Shown here: positions 37,813 to 46,325 of the stretch, piece after piece
Layout: each line of letters begins with the position of its first letter
Position numbering within the stretch: the first letter of the stretch is position 1
Source of the DNA: DATAOG01 sp963753685
GTDB taxonomy: Bacteria > Pseudomonadota > Alphaproteobacteria > Geminicoccales > Geminicoccaceae
DNA: 64,000 nucleotides
Reading direction: 5' to 3'
Assembly: GCA_963753685.1 (NCBI GenBank)
Contig: CAVWDE010000013.1
Span: 62,001 to 126,000, forward strand
The notes under the pieces: model-generated
What the model saw: only the letters and a program-made list of their open reading frames with translations
The model's database searches: none
What the model was told of the DNA's origin: nothing
Position numbers and translations under genes: made by a program

Positions 37813-38775
37813 CTAGGCGGCGAGGTCCTGGGCGCCCTCGGCCCTGATCCGGGCCTCGGCGATCGCCTGGCGCAGGCGCTCGATCTCATGGCTGCCGAGC
37901 TTCACGAGCGGCGGCCGGACCACCGCCCTCGGCAGCCGCCCGAGCAGGACGAGGGTTTCCTTCATGCGGTTGTGCATGTCGAGGAAAGGCGGCGCGTAGA
38001 ACGCCTGCTGGAGCGGGTACAGGCGCGCGTTGATCGCCTGGGCGCGCGCCAGATCCTTCGCCCGGACCGCCTCGAACAGCGCCACCTGGAGGTCGGCGAT
38101 CACGCTGCCGGCGCCCGACAGGAGGCCGCCGCAGCCGAGCACCAGCGAACTCAGCAGCCAGGCGGAGTGGGTCGAGAGCACGGTCACCGGCCGCGCCAGG
38201 CTCTGCAGCGTGCGGATGTGGCGCTCGTGCAGCCCGGGATCGGCGCACCAGTCCTTGATCGCCCGGATCTGCGGCACCTCCTCGACCAGCCGCAGCAGGG
38301 TCTCGAACGGATAACCGAGCCCGGATGCCATCGGGTACTGGAACAGGATGATCGGCAGATCCGAAGCGTCGGCGATGGTCCTGAAGTGCGCAAGCGCCAT
38401 CTCCGGCCGCAGCTGGCCGCCCATCGCCATCGGGTTGGGCGGAAAGACCAGCAGGCAGGCGGCCCCGCCGCGCGCGGCCATCCGCGCGAGCCTGGCGCCT
38501 TGATGGCTGCCATCGGCGTAGATGCCGTTGACCACCGGCACCCGGTCGCCGACCTCGTCCAGGGTCAGATCCAAAACCCGCGCCTGCTCCGCCTCGCTGC
38601 AGGAGGCGGCCTCGGAGGCGTGCGCGTTGATCGTGATCGCGCTGATCCCCGCGACCCCGACCACGTCCCGCAGGTGCTTGCGATAGCCGCGCTCATCGAT
38701 CGCGAAGTCGTCGAAGAACGGCAAGAGGCAAGCCGGGATCACGCCGGTCGGCTGATCGTCCTGGAACCGTGGCAT
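37813..38775 (-). CDS. Dihydrodipicolinate synthase family lyase/aldolase
   Basis: TIM-barrel class I aldolase/lyase of 320 aa. ATG 38775 gives MPRFQDDQPTGVIPACLLPF; the in-frame upstream start at 38835 is less likely. Catalytic Tyr lies in PIILFQYPMASGLGY, the Schiff-base Lys in QIRAIKDWCADPGLH. The first block ends ITINAHASEAASCSEAEQ, differing from the canonical GTTGE of DapA, so it is a divergent member acting on another 2-oxo acid derived substrate. Stands alone between LemA and the 39-kb cassette. Confidence 0.9.
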   Translation of the reverse strand: MPRFQDDQPTGVIPACLLPFFDDFAIDERGYRKHLRDVVGVAGISAITINAHASEAASCSEAEQARVLDLTLDEVGDRVPVVNGIYADGSHQGARLARMAARGGAACLLVFPPNPMAMGGQLRPEMALAHFRTIADASDLPIILFQYPMASGLGYPFETLLRLVEEVPQIRAIKDWCADPGLHERHIRTLQSLARPVTVLSTHSAWLLSSLVLGCGGLLSGAGSVIADLQVALFEAVRAKDLARAQAINARLYPLQQAFYAPPFLDMHNRMKETLVLLGRLPRAVVRPPLVKLGSHEIERLRQAIAEARIRAEGAQDLAA

Positions 38776-38910
38776 GGTCTCCTCCTTGCGCAAGCTCGAT
38801 CGTCCGACCGTACCGGTCGCCCCGATCCCTGACAAGCAGACCCGCCGGTCTGGTCCCGGTCTCGCTGACGACCAAGATGTCGCGACGCCCTGGCGCCGGG
38901 TGAGAACACC

Positions 38911-39255
38911 TCACAGCCCGGGATCATCGGCGCGCTGCCAGATGAGGTCATTGCGCTCGATCTGAAGTTCTTGCACGATGCGTGACACGATCTCGGTAAT
39001 TTGATCTACGCTCCGATATTCACTCGGGAGGTAAATGGTCATCGTGTTGGTCGGATGCCCTTTATAGTGCCGAAGCACAAACGGGGTCTCATTATTTAAT
39101 ATAAAGGCTGCACCGTAGTATTCGTCAAGATCGTCGCTGCCAGAAGCCATCTTCACTCGCAGATTCTTCTCGAAATAGGTCGCTGGATGGCCGACTACCG
39201 CCTGCGGTACGAAGTCGATCTGACGGAGCTTGGCGGAGCGTAGTCGGCGGATCAT
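38911..39255 (-). CDS. Conserved-looking hypothetical protein, second gene of a two-gene cassette
   Basis: Protein of 114 aa, not assigned to a family. ATG 39255 overlaps the upstream stop as TGATG. MIRRLRSAKLRQIDFVPQAV, VVGHPATYFEKNLRVKMASG, AAFILNNETPFVLRHYKGHP, TNTMTIYLPSEYRSVDQITE and IVQELQIERNDLIWQRADDP read as a compact alpha/beta domain, no signal peptide or membrane segment. Base composition is visibly less GC-rich than the flanking genes, consistent with transfer. Confidence 0.7.
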   Translation of the reverse strand: MIRRLRSAKLRQIDFVPQAVVGHPATYFEKNLRVKMASGSDDLDEYYGAAFILNNETPFVLRHYKGHPTNTMTIYLPSEYRSVDQITEIVSRIVQELQIERNDLIWQRADDPGL

Positions 39256-39596
39256 CACGGCACCTGCGTATTTTTGGTCACCGTTGCTGGTATGACGGCA
39301 TAGCCAGCACGATTTTGGGTGACCCCCGGAGTCCCCACATACCAGCGCGCCTCATGGGGCGTTCCCGATCCCGGGGTCGGCCGGACCGGGCTGACGAATT
39401 CGATGCCACGCCGGTTGGCGGGAAGCTGATTTCGATAGGCCTTGACGCATGGGATGTGGCTTCCTCGGGCAGGACGTCCCCAAATCTCGCCGGATGCAGA
39501 TTGCGCCCGAGCGTCGGCGCTGGTCTGAGTCGGCGATTCAAGCCGATGATAGCATGGCTCGCGTGACCCCGGAGGCGACATGACAGGGGCGCCCAC
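39255..39596 (-). CDS. Hypothetical protein, first gene of a two-gene cassette
   Basis: Up to 113 aa; not recognised. The C-terminal half (KAYRNQLPANRRGIEFVSPV, then HEARWYVGTPGVTQNRAGYA, VIPATVTKNTQVP) reads like a real small domain, while the N-terminal ~45 residues look like non-coding sequence, so the true start is probably internal, with no good ATG visible. Translationally coupled to the downstream gene by TGATG. Confidence 0.45.
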   Translation of the reverse strand: MGAPVMSPPGSREPCYHRLESPTQTSADARAQSASGEIWGRPARGSHIPCVKAYRNQLPANRRGIEFVSPVRPTPGSGTPHEARWYVGTPGVTQNRAGYAVIPATVTKNTQVP

Positions 39597-39927
39597 TCAG
39601 ATAGACACTGGCCGCCGAGCGGCATAGCCCGTCTCCCTCCCAACCCGATGCGAACTCGGTGCCGATGCCACTCACGCCCGTCGCCGACGCTGGTCGGCGC
39701 TGCCCGCCTTGTCAAGGTAGCACGATACGGCTCTCCGATCCCGTCCCAGGCGCCTACCGTAGTGCACTCACGGCGCACCCCCGCCTGCTCCTAAGCTAGG
39801 CAGCGTCGACCAGGCTTAAACAGTACGCGGAACCGAGATCCTGCGGCGCTGGGCTTGCTTGACCGCTTGCCGGCGGGCACCCTAGACTCCGAGTTCAGGG
39901 TGATCGTCGAGAGGGAGGCCAGGGCCG
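39597..39927. other. Intergenic region, nothing recognised
   Basis: About 330 bases separating the divergent cassette and CoA-transferase gene. No gene or repeat supported. GAGAGGGAGG just before 39928 is the ribosome-binding site of the CoA-transferase. Confidence 0.45.
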
Positions 39928-41151
39928 GTGCTGATCCGGATGCGCGTGGTCAGCTTCTGCCACTATCTGCAGGGGCCGGCGGCGGCGCAGTACCTCGCCG
40001 ACATGGGCGCCGACGTGATCAAGGTCGAGCCGCCCGGCGGCGCCTGGGAGCGCCATTGGTCGGGGGCCAACGCGTTCGTCGACGGCATCAGCGCATTCTA
40101 CCTCTGCGCCAACCGCAACAAGCGCTCGCTCGCGCTCGACTTGAAGCACCCGGACGGCAAGGCCCTGGCGCTCCGCCTTGTGCAGACGGCCGACGTCGTG
40201 ATGGAGAATTTCCGGCCGGGCGTCATGGACCGCCTCGGGCTCGGCTACGAGCAGGTGCGAGCACTCCATCCCACGGTCATCTACGCCTCGGCGACCGGCT
40301 ATGGGGCAAGCGGGCCGATGGTGGGGCAGCCGGGCCAGGATCTCCTGATCCAGGCGCTCTCCGGCCTGATCGCCGCGACCGGCAACGAGCGGCCGACCGC
40401 GATCGGCTTTGCGGCCGCCGACCAGCACGGCGCGGCCCTGCTCGCGATGGGCATCCTTGGCGCCTATGTCCGCCGCCTGCAGACCGGGGAGGGCACCCGG
40501 ATCGATGCCAACCTTTTGAACGCCGGCCTCGACCTGCAGACCGAGCCCTTGACCCTCTACTACAGCGGCCACGCGACCCGGGACGCCTTCCGGCGCGACC
40601 CCAACCTCGCGACCTGGTACCACGAGGCGCCCTACGGCGTGTACCGGATTGCCGACGGTTATCTGGCCGTGTCCCTGAACGATCCGCACAAGCTCGCGGC
40701 CGCGCTCGGCAGCGAGGCGCTGGCGGCGCTTGCCGGCCTCGACCGTTACCAGCAGCGCGACCGCTACGCGGCAGCCCTGGCCGAGGCGCTCGCCGCGCGC
40801 CGCTACGACGATCTCGCACCCGATCTCGACGGGCATGCGATCTGGTACGCCCGCGTGCGCGACTACGACCAGCTGCCGGACGACCCGCAGATCCGCCACA
40901 ATCAGGTGTTTCGCGAGGTGCCGGTCGGGCAGGGCCGGGCGACGCTCGTCAACCATCCGCTGCGCTACGACGGCCTGGTGCCCGAGCTCCGGCAGCTCGC
41001 GCTCCGGATCGGTGAGGACACGCGGGCGGTGCTGGGCGAACTCGGCTATGGCGAGGCCGAGATCGAGGACCTGATCGCGCGCCGGGTGGTCGCCGCGCCG
41101 GAACCTCGGCGAGAGGAGGCGGCTTTGCCAGAGGGGGAGACTTCGGCATGA
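39928..41151 (+). CDS. CaiB/BaiF (class III) CoA-transferase
   Basis: CoA-transferase of 407 aa moving CoA between carboxylic acids. GTG 39928 or ATG 39940 (MRVVSFCHYLQGPAAAQYLA) is the start. GADVIKVEPPGG, YLCANRNKRSLALDLKHPDG, ADVVMENFRPGVMDRLGLGY (catalytic Asp/Glu region), YASATGYGASGPM and the C-terminal NHPLRYDG are family blocks. It overlaps the MaoC-like gene by ATGA, pointing to one CoA-linked pathway: activation followed by hydration/dehydration. Confidence 0.93.
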   Translation: MLIRMRVVSFCHYLQGPAAAQYLADMGADVIKVEPPGGAWERHWSGANAFVDGISAFYLCANRNKRSLALDLKHPDGKALALRLVQTADVVMENFRPGVMDRLGLGYEQVRALHPTVIYASATGYGASGPMVGQPGQDLLIQALSGLIAATGNERPTAIGFAAADQHGAALLAMGILGAYVRRLQTGEGTRIDANLLNAGLDLQTEPLTLYYSGHATRDAFRRDPNLATWYHEAPYGVYRIADGYLAVSLNDPHKLAAALGSEALAALAGLDRYQQRDRYAAALAEALAARRYDDLAPDLDGHAIWYARVRDYDQLPDDPQIRHNQVFREVPVGQGRATLVNHPLRYDGLVPELRQLALRIGEDTRAVLGELGYGEAEIEDLIARRVVAAPEPRREEAALPEGETSA

Positions 41152-41606
41152 GCGGGTTCCACGTCGCGGTCGGCGACCAGGTACGCTTCGCCAAGACGGT
41201 CGGCGAGAGCGACGTCTACCTGTTTGCGGGCATCACCGGCGACTTGTCCTCGAACCACGTCAACGAGGCGGTCATGCAGCGCTCGGCCTACGGCCACCGG
41301 ATCGCCCACGGCGCCCTCCTCGTGGGCTTCATGTCGACCGCCTCGACCCTGATGATCGAGCAGGCGGGCGGCGTGCCGGCGGACGAAACCCCGGTCTCGC
41401 TCGGCTACGACCGCATCCGCTTTCTCGGACCCGTGTTCATCGGCGACACGATCACCGTGACCTACCGGATCGCCGAGATCGACCCGGCGCGGCGCCGCTC
41501 GCGCGCCGAGCTCGAGGTCACCAACCAGGACGGCGCCCTGGTCGCGGTCGCCCAGCACATCCTGAAGTGGGTCCCGAACCCGACCGCGCCGCCGATCGAA
41601 GCGTGA
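41148..41606 (+). CDS. MaoC-like (R)-specific enoyl-CoA hydratase/dehydratase
   Basis: Hot-dog fold enzyme of 152 aa. FAKTVGESDVYLFAGITGDL, SSNHVNEAVMQRSAYGHRIA, HGALLVGFMSTASTLM are the hydratase-2 motif with catalytic Asp and His (D-x4-H). DRIRFLGPVFIGDTITVTYR is the standard second half. Coupled to the CoA-transferase; together they suggest mesaconyl/citramalyl-like or other branched acyl-CoA conversion, which is inference. Confidence 0.93.
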   Translation: MSGFHVAVGDQVRFAKTVGESDVYLFAGITGDLSSNHVNEAVMQRSAYGHRIAHGALLVGFMSTASTLMIEQAGGVPADETPVSLGYDRIRFLGPVFIGDTITVTYRIAEIDPARRRSRAELEVTNQDGALVAVAQHILKWVPNPTAPPIEA

Positions 41607-41670
41607 ACCATACCAGAGCGGCTGCCGGACCCAAGGAGCGCCGCTGCCACTGCGCAACCTTGGGAAAAAA

Positions 41671-41745
41671 TGGAGCGGGTGAAGGGAATTGAACCCTCGA
41701 CACGAAGCTTGGGAAGCTTCTGCTCTACCACTGAGCTACACCCGC
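41671..41745 (-). tRNA. tRNA-Gly (anticodon CCC), CCA encoded
   Basis: Read on the minus strand: perfect 7-bp acceptor stem GCGGGTG/CACCCGC, D-arm GCTC...GAGC, anticodon stem GAAGC/GCTTC around loop TTCCCAA (CCC at 34-36), T-arm with TTCAATT, and encoded CCA at 41673-41671. All arms fold. Confidence 0.95.
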
Positions 41746-41861
41746 GCCCGACCCTGATGTGTAGCGCTACGCCGCCCGCCGGGCAAGGGCCGCGAGCCCT
41801 CAGGGCGGCCGGGCGGAGCGGGTTGACGCGCGCCCGAAAGCCTCCTAGCTAAGGCGCCTCG

Positions 41862-41937
<76 letters not shown>

Positions 41938-42048
41938 TAAAACTCAACGGGTCACGCGCGGTGCCCTCGCCGGCCAGGCCCGCGCGCGCCGATCGCAACC
42001 GGCGGCGGCGCCGCCCGTCGGCTGCATCTCGAAGGGGAACCGGCCCTG

Positions 42049-42846
42049 CTACCGCGCCGCGGCCTTGGTCGGAATGCGTGACAGGCCGAGCAGGACGGCC
42101 AGCGTCGCCATCGCCAGCAGCATGGTCAGCGCCGCACCCAGGAAGACTTCGCCGCGGTCGGTGAGCGCGAAGATCCCGACCGGCAAGGTCACCCAGCCCG
42201 GGGGATAGACCATCGCCGTGGCGCCGAGCTCGCCCATCGAAAGGGCAAAGCTGAGGCTGAACGCCGCGATCAGGTAGGGCTTGATCAGCGGCAGGGTCAC
42301 GTGGCGCAACAGGTACGCGGGCCGCGCTCCGAGGCTCGCCGCGACTTCCGCGTATTCCGGCGCGAGGCGCGCGAGGCCCGCCGAGACGTTGCCGTAGGCG
42401 AACGCCGAGATCAGGATGAAATGCGCGATCACCACGATCGCGGTGGTGCCGTTCAACAAGACCGGCGGCCGGCTGAAGGCGACCAACAGCCCGAGGCCGA
42501 CCGAGACCGACGGCACAGCGCTCGGAATGAAGAACAGCGTGCCCAGCAGCCGCTTGCTGGCGCCTGAGAAGCCCCGCAGGGCGAGCGCCGCCCAGGTGCC
42601 GGCGACCAGCGCGACCGTGCTCGACAACAGGCCGGTCAGCAGGCTCACCCGCAACTCCGCCCCGGAATCGCCGTGCACGGCATCGACGTAGCGGCGCAGC
42701 GTCAGGTGGCTCGGCAGGATGCCATTCCACTGCCCGGTGATGCTGGCGAGCGCGATCACCGCCAGAGGAATCCCATAGATCACGCCGAACAGGAGCCCGA
42801 AGGTGAGCCAGGCGCCGACCCGACCGGACCTACTCCAGACCAGCAA
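42049..42846 (-). CDS. phnV: 2-aminoethylphosphonate ABC transporter permease (PhnV-like)
   Basis: Inner-membrane permease of 265 aa with six hydrophobic segments. GTLFFIPSAVPSVSVGLGLL, LAPEYAEVAASLGARPAYLL (the EAA loop), RHVTLPLIKPYLIAAFSLSF, ALSMGELGATAMVYPPGWVT. The last gene of a tightly overlapping phnSTUV operon (17-base overlap with phnU); assignment rests on the binding protein. Confidence 0.9.
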   Translation of the reverse strand: MLVWSRSGRVGAWLTFGLLFGVIYGIPLAVIALASITGQWNGILPSHLTLRRYVDAVHGDSGAELRVSLLTGLLSSTVALVAGTWAALALRGFSGASKRLLGTLFFIPSAVPSVSVGLGLLVAFSRPPVLLNGTTAIVVIAHFILISAFAYGNVSAGLARLAPEYAEVAASLGARPAYLLRHVTLPLIKPYLIAAFSLSFALSMGELGATAMVYPPGWVTLPVGIFALTDRGEVFLGAALTMLLAMATLAVLLGLSRIPTKAAAR

Positions 42847-43714
42847 GGCGCCCTCCGTACCTGCCGACCACGAACCGGTAGAGCGAATAGAGCGACAGCG
42901 ACAGCGCGATGTTGACCACGGCGACCACGCAGGCCGAGGTGTAGTCGAACTCCTGAATGGCCTTGTCGTAGACCAGGAGCGGCAGCGTGATCACGCCCTT
43001 GGCGCCGATGAACATGACGATGCCGAACTCGTTGACGGTCAACAGCAGGCAGAGGCTGCCGCCCGCCAGCAGCGCCGGCAAGGCGGCCGGCAGGATGATC
43101 TGGCGGATGATGCGCCAGGGTCCCGCGCCGAGGCTGCCGGCGACCTCGATCTGGGCCGACTCGATCAGCGAGAAGGCGGCCAGCAGCGGGCGCAGGATGA
43201 AGGGCGTGTAGACCGTGACTTCGGCGAGGATCACGCCGGCCGCGGAATAGAGGAAGTCGACCGGCGGCAGCGGCAGATCCAGGCTCTCCATCAGCGCGGC
43301 GTTCAGGAGCCCGGCCGAGCCGTAGACGAAGGTGAACGCCAGCGCCACCAGGAAGGTCGGCAGTGCGATGAAGGTGTCGATCAGCCGCGCCAGCACGCGG
43401 GCGCCGGGAAACGGCACGAAGGTCAGGATCAGCGCGAAGGTGAAGCCGAGCACCAGGCAGCCCGCGCTGGCGGCGAGCGCGATCTCGATCGTATGCACGA
43501 TCGCGCTTTGAAACAGGCGGGAGCGGAAGACCGCCGCGAAGTGTTCCAGGGTTGGCGGCCCCGCCTCGCCGAGCAACGCCTGGCGCAGGACGAACGCCAG
43601 CGGATAGAAGAACGTCCCCGCCAGGATCAGGAGCGGCGGCGCGAGCCAGAGGCCGGCGCCCGGGTTCGACCGCCGCGCGATCGTCCCGGGCAAGGGCAAG
43701 GCGGCGCTAGACAT
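42830..43714 (-). CDS. phnU: 2-aminoethylphosphonate ABC transporter permease (PhnU-like)
   Basis: Inner-membrane permease of 294 aa. PPLLILAGTFFYPLAFVLRQ, AALPTFL-type pore segment (IDTFIALPTFLVALAFTFVY), EAA loop SAQIEVAGSLGAGPWRIIRQ and ILPAALPALLAGGSLCLLLT with VNEFGIVMFIGAKGVITLPL. Overlaps phnT by eight bases. Confidence 0.9.
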   Translation of the reverse strand: MSSAALPLPGTIARRSNPGAGLWLAPPLLILAGTFFYPLAFVLRQALLGEAGPPTLEHFAAVFRSRLFQSAIVHTIEIALAASAGCLVLGFTFALILTFVPFPGARVLARLIDTFIALPTFLVALAFTFVYGSAGLLNAALMESLDLPLPPVDFLYSAAGVILAEVTVYTPFILRPLLAAFSLIESAQIEVAGSLGAGPWRIIRQIILPAALPALLAGGSLCLLLTVNEFGIVMFIGAKGVITLPLLVYDKAIQEFDYTSACVVAVVNIALSLSLYSLYRFVVGRYGGRLAGLE

Positions 43715-44864
43715 GTTCGCTATCGTCGGCCGGAATGAGGATCGAATCCTGCGCCGAAAAATGCAGCTCGAGCGGATGGCCGGGCCGCGGCGGGTCGCGC
43801 ATCGGCGTGCACACCAACCGCAGGATGCAGTCCTGCATCTCGAGCGCGATGCTGTGCAGGTCGCCCTGCCAGACGACCGACTGCACCGTGGCCGTCAGCG
43901 TGTTGTGGTCCTCGGCGGGCGGCGCCAGCGAGACTTCATGCGGGCGGATGCACAGCAGGCAGTCGTCGCCGACCTGCAGCTGCGGGTGCCGCTGCGCCTG
44001 CAGGCGGCCGCTGCCGAACCGGACGCTGGCCATCCGGCCAGCTTCCATGATGCCCTCGATCGACACCCGCAGCAGATTGGCGCGGCCTAAGAACTCGGCC
44101 GCGAAGCGGTTCGGCGGCCGGCGGTAGAGCGCCTGGGACGGGCCATAGGCGACCAGCCGGCCATCGCGCATGATGGCGATGCGGTCGGCGAGCGTCAGCG
44201 CCTCGGTCTGATCGTGGGTCACGTAGAGGATCGTCAGCTCGGGCAGCTCGCGATGCAGCCGGGCGATCTCGTCGAGCATGTTGCGCCGGATCTGCGCGTC
44301 CAGGGCCGAGAGCGGCTCGTCCAGCAGCAGCACCTGCGGCCGGATCGCGAGCGCGCGCGCGATCGCCACCCGCTGCTGCTGGCCGCCGCTCAGCTCGCGC
44401 GGATAGCGCTTGCCAAAGTCGAGCATCCCGACCATGCGCAGGCATTCCTGAATGCGCTCGGCGATCAGCGCCTCGGGCGAGCGGCGCGCGCGCAAGCCGA
44501 AGGCCACGTTCTCCTCGACCCGCATATGCGGGAACAAGGCGTAGTTCTGGACCACCATGCCGATGTCGCGCGCATAGGGCGGCAGCGCGGTCACATCCCG
44601 ATCGCCGATGCGAACACTGCCCTGGACTGGCCGGACGAATCCGGCCACCGCGCGCAAGGCCGTCGTCTTGCCCGAGCCGGAGGGGCCGATCAGGGCGACG
44701 ATCTCGCCGGGCGGCACGGCCAGGCTGAAATCCTTGAGGACGATCGCGCCGCGGTAGGCGACGCTTACGCCCTCAAAGCCGATCCCGGTGCCCGCGGCGG
44801 GAGCCAGCGCCGCCCTTGCGGGCGCGCGCTGAACTCCCTCGAGAGCGAATTCCGAGGCCGTCAA
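43707..44864 (-). CDS. phnT: 2-aminoethylphosphonate ABC transporter ATP-binding protein (PhnT-like)
   Basis: Cytoplasmic ATPase of 385 aa that powers the permeases. Walker A ALIGPSGSGKTTALRAVAGF, Q-loop VVQNYALFPHM, signature RELSGGQQQRVAIARALA, Walker B VLLLDEPLSALD, H-loop ILYVTHDQTEAL. The C-terminal TOBE-like domain (LCIRPHEVSLAPP) is as in spermidine/phosphonate-type importers. ATGA overlap with phnS. Confidence 0.94.
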   Translation of the reverse strand: MTASEFALEGVQRAPARAALAPAAGTGIGFEGVSVAYRGAIVLKDFSLAVPPGEIVALIGPSGSGKTTALRAVAGFVRPVQGSVRIGDRDVTALPPYARDIGMVVQNYALFPHMRVEENVAFGLRARRSPEALIAERIQECLRMVGMLDFGKRYPRELSGGQQQRVAIARALAIRPQVLLLDEPLSALDAQIRRNMLDEIARLHRELPELTILYVTHDQTEALTLADRIAIMRDGRLVAYGPSQALYRRPPNRFAAEFLGRANLLRVSIEGIMEAGRMASVRFGSGRLQAQRHPQLQVGDDCLLCIRPHEVSLAPPAEDHNTLTATVQSVVWQGDLHSIALEMQDCILRLVCTPMRDPPRPGHPLELHFSAQDSILIPADDSEHV

Positions 44865-45895
44865 CTACCGGTCACCTCATGCCAGCGGGCCACGTCCTCC
44901 TTCAGGTCGGTCAGGACCTTCGCCCAATCCGGCGTCCAGATCGTGACGCCTTTCATCTTCGACAACAGCTCCCCGTAGTTGTCGTCGGTCGGATGCACGT
45001 CCTGGCGCACCGGCATGCCCTGGGCGATCGCGCTGACCTGCATCTGCGCGTCCGGGCTCAACAGGAAATCCATCAGCTTCTTGCCGGCGTCGGCGTGCGG
45101 CGCCCCCTCCACCAGACCGATGTAGTAGGGCAAGGCAAAAGTCGAGCGCTGGCCGTCCGGACCCGCCGGCCAGAAGATCTGGATGTTCGGGTTGTCCGCC
45201 ATCTGCGCCATGTTCATCTGCAGATCGCCGTTGGCCACCCAGATCTCACCCTTGTTGACCAGCGCGGTCAACTTGCCGGTCGAGGAGGACGGCCCGCGAT
45301 TGTTGGCCTGCAGCTTCTTCAGATAGTCAAAGCCGGCATCCTTGCTGCCGAAAGCATGATTGACCTGGAGCATGACCGCGGTGCCGTCGCCGGCTTGGCC
45401 GGGCGTCGAATACTGGATCTTGTCCTTGTATTTCGGATCGAGCAGATCTTCAAAGCTGTCCGGCGGCGTGCTCAGCGTCGAGCCGTTGTAGATGAAGTTG
45501 AAGTAGTTATCGACCAGCGCATAGTAGCGTCCCTGCGGGTCCTTTTCACCAGTGGCGATCTGATCGGCGCCGGCCGGACTCGAGGGCTGCAGCAGGCCGT
45601 CGGCCGCGGCCTTCTGGATGAACGGCGGCAGGGTGACCAGGAGGTCGGCCTGGGGGTTGCTCTTCTCCTTGGCGACCCGGTCGACGACCACGCCGGAGCC
45701 GCCCTCGACATATTGGACCTTGATGCCGGTCGCCTTGGTGAAGGCATCGAACTGCGTCTGATACCAGTTGGGCGATCCATCGCGCAGGCCGTCGGCGCTG
45801 TAGACCGTCACCACGTCCGATTGCGCGAGCGCCGGGCCCGCGGCGAATGCCGTCGCCAGACCGGCGGCCAGCAGCAGGCGTTTCGAGTGCAACAT
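44861..45895 (-). CDS. phnS: 2-aminoethylphosphonate-binding periplasmic protein (PhnS)
   Basis: Periplasmic receptor of 344 aa. GGGAGGAG precedes ATG 45895; signal peptide LLLAAGLATAFAAGPALAQ. VTVYSADGLRDGSPNWYQTQ, FDAFTKATGIKVQYVEGGSG, DLLVTLPPFIQKAAADGLLQ, IQYSTPGQAGDGTAVMLQVN and RWHEVTGS at the end are close to the family annotated as 2-aminoethylphosphonate binding. First gene of the operon. No AEP transaminase or phosphonatase gene is in the window, so the catabolic genes are elsewhere or the ligand differs. Confidence 0.92.
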   Translation of the reverse strand: MLHSKRLLLAAGLATAFAAGPALAQSDVVTVYSADGLRDGSPNWYQTQFDAFTKATGIKVQYVEGGSGVVVDRVAKEKSNPQADLLVTLPPFIQKAAADGLLQPSSPAGADQIATGEKDPQGRYYALVDNYFNFIYNGSTLSTPPDSFEDLLDPKYKDKIQYSTPGQAGDGTAVMLQVNHAFGSKDAGFDYLKKLQANNRGPSSSTGKLTALVNKGEIWVANGDLQMNMAQMADNPNIQIFWPAGPDGQRSTFALPYYIGLVEGAPHADAGKKLMDFLLSPDAQMQVSAIAQGMPVRQDVHPTDDNYGELLSKMKGVTIWTPDWAKVLTDLKEDVARWHEVTGS

Positions 45896-46325
45896 AGACT
45901 GCTCCTCCCTTTTTGATCCGAACATACCCCGCCAGTTCAGCAGGCTAGGGGCCTGAAATGACAAAACGATGACGCCTCGCCAGCCGACGCCAAGCCGCGC
46001 GGAACGACCGGCAGCTGCCGACGGCCGAGGTGACCACGCAATTGTTGCCAGCGATCGGGGGACGGTGCAACGACTACCGCCATACCGTGGCCTTCCTGGA
46101 CCACCACATCTCGCGGACAGCCGAGATGAAGTCCAAGCGCCGCCATCCTGGGTAGAAGCGGCCGTCGGGCGATCGACCCGGTCATCGACGCTCTGACGGC
46201 CCGGCGCGCGGTTCGGCGGCGGGTCGGGGTGCATATTGACCGCGGGGTCGCGAAGGCGCACCCTTCGCCGATCGAGGGCGGCGCCGGCACCAGGGAGGCC
46301 GGTGAACCTCCCGTTGGAGCCCAGG
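45896..46325. other. Divergent intergenic region between phnS and the alcohol dehydrogenase
   Basis: About 430 bases without a supported gene. It must contain the promoters of both operons. No regulator gene sits here and no clear operator was recognised. Confidence 0.45.
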
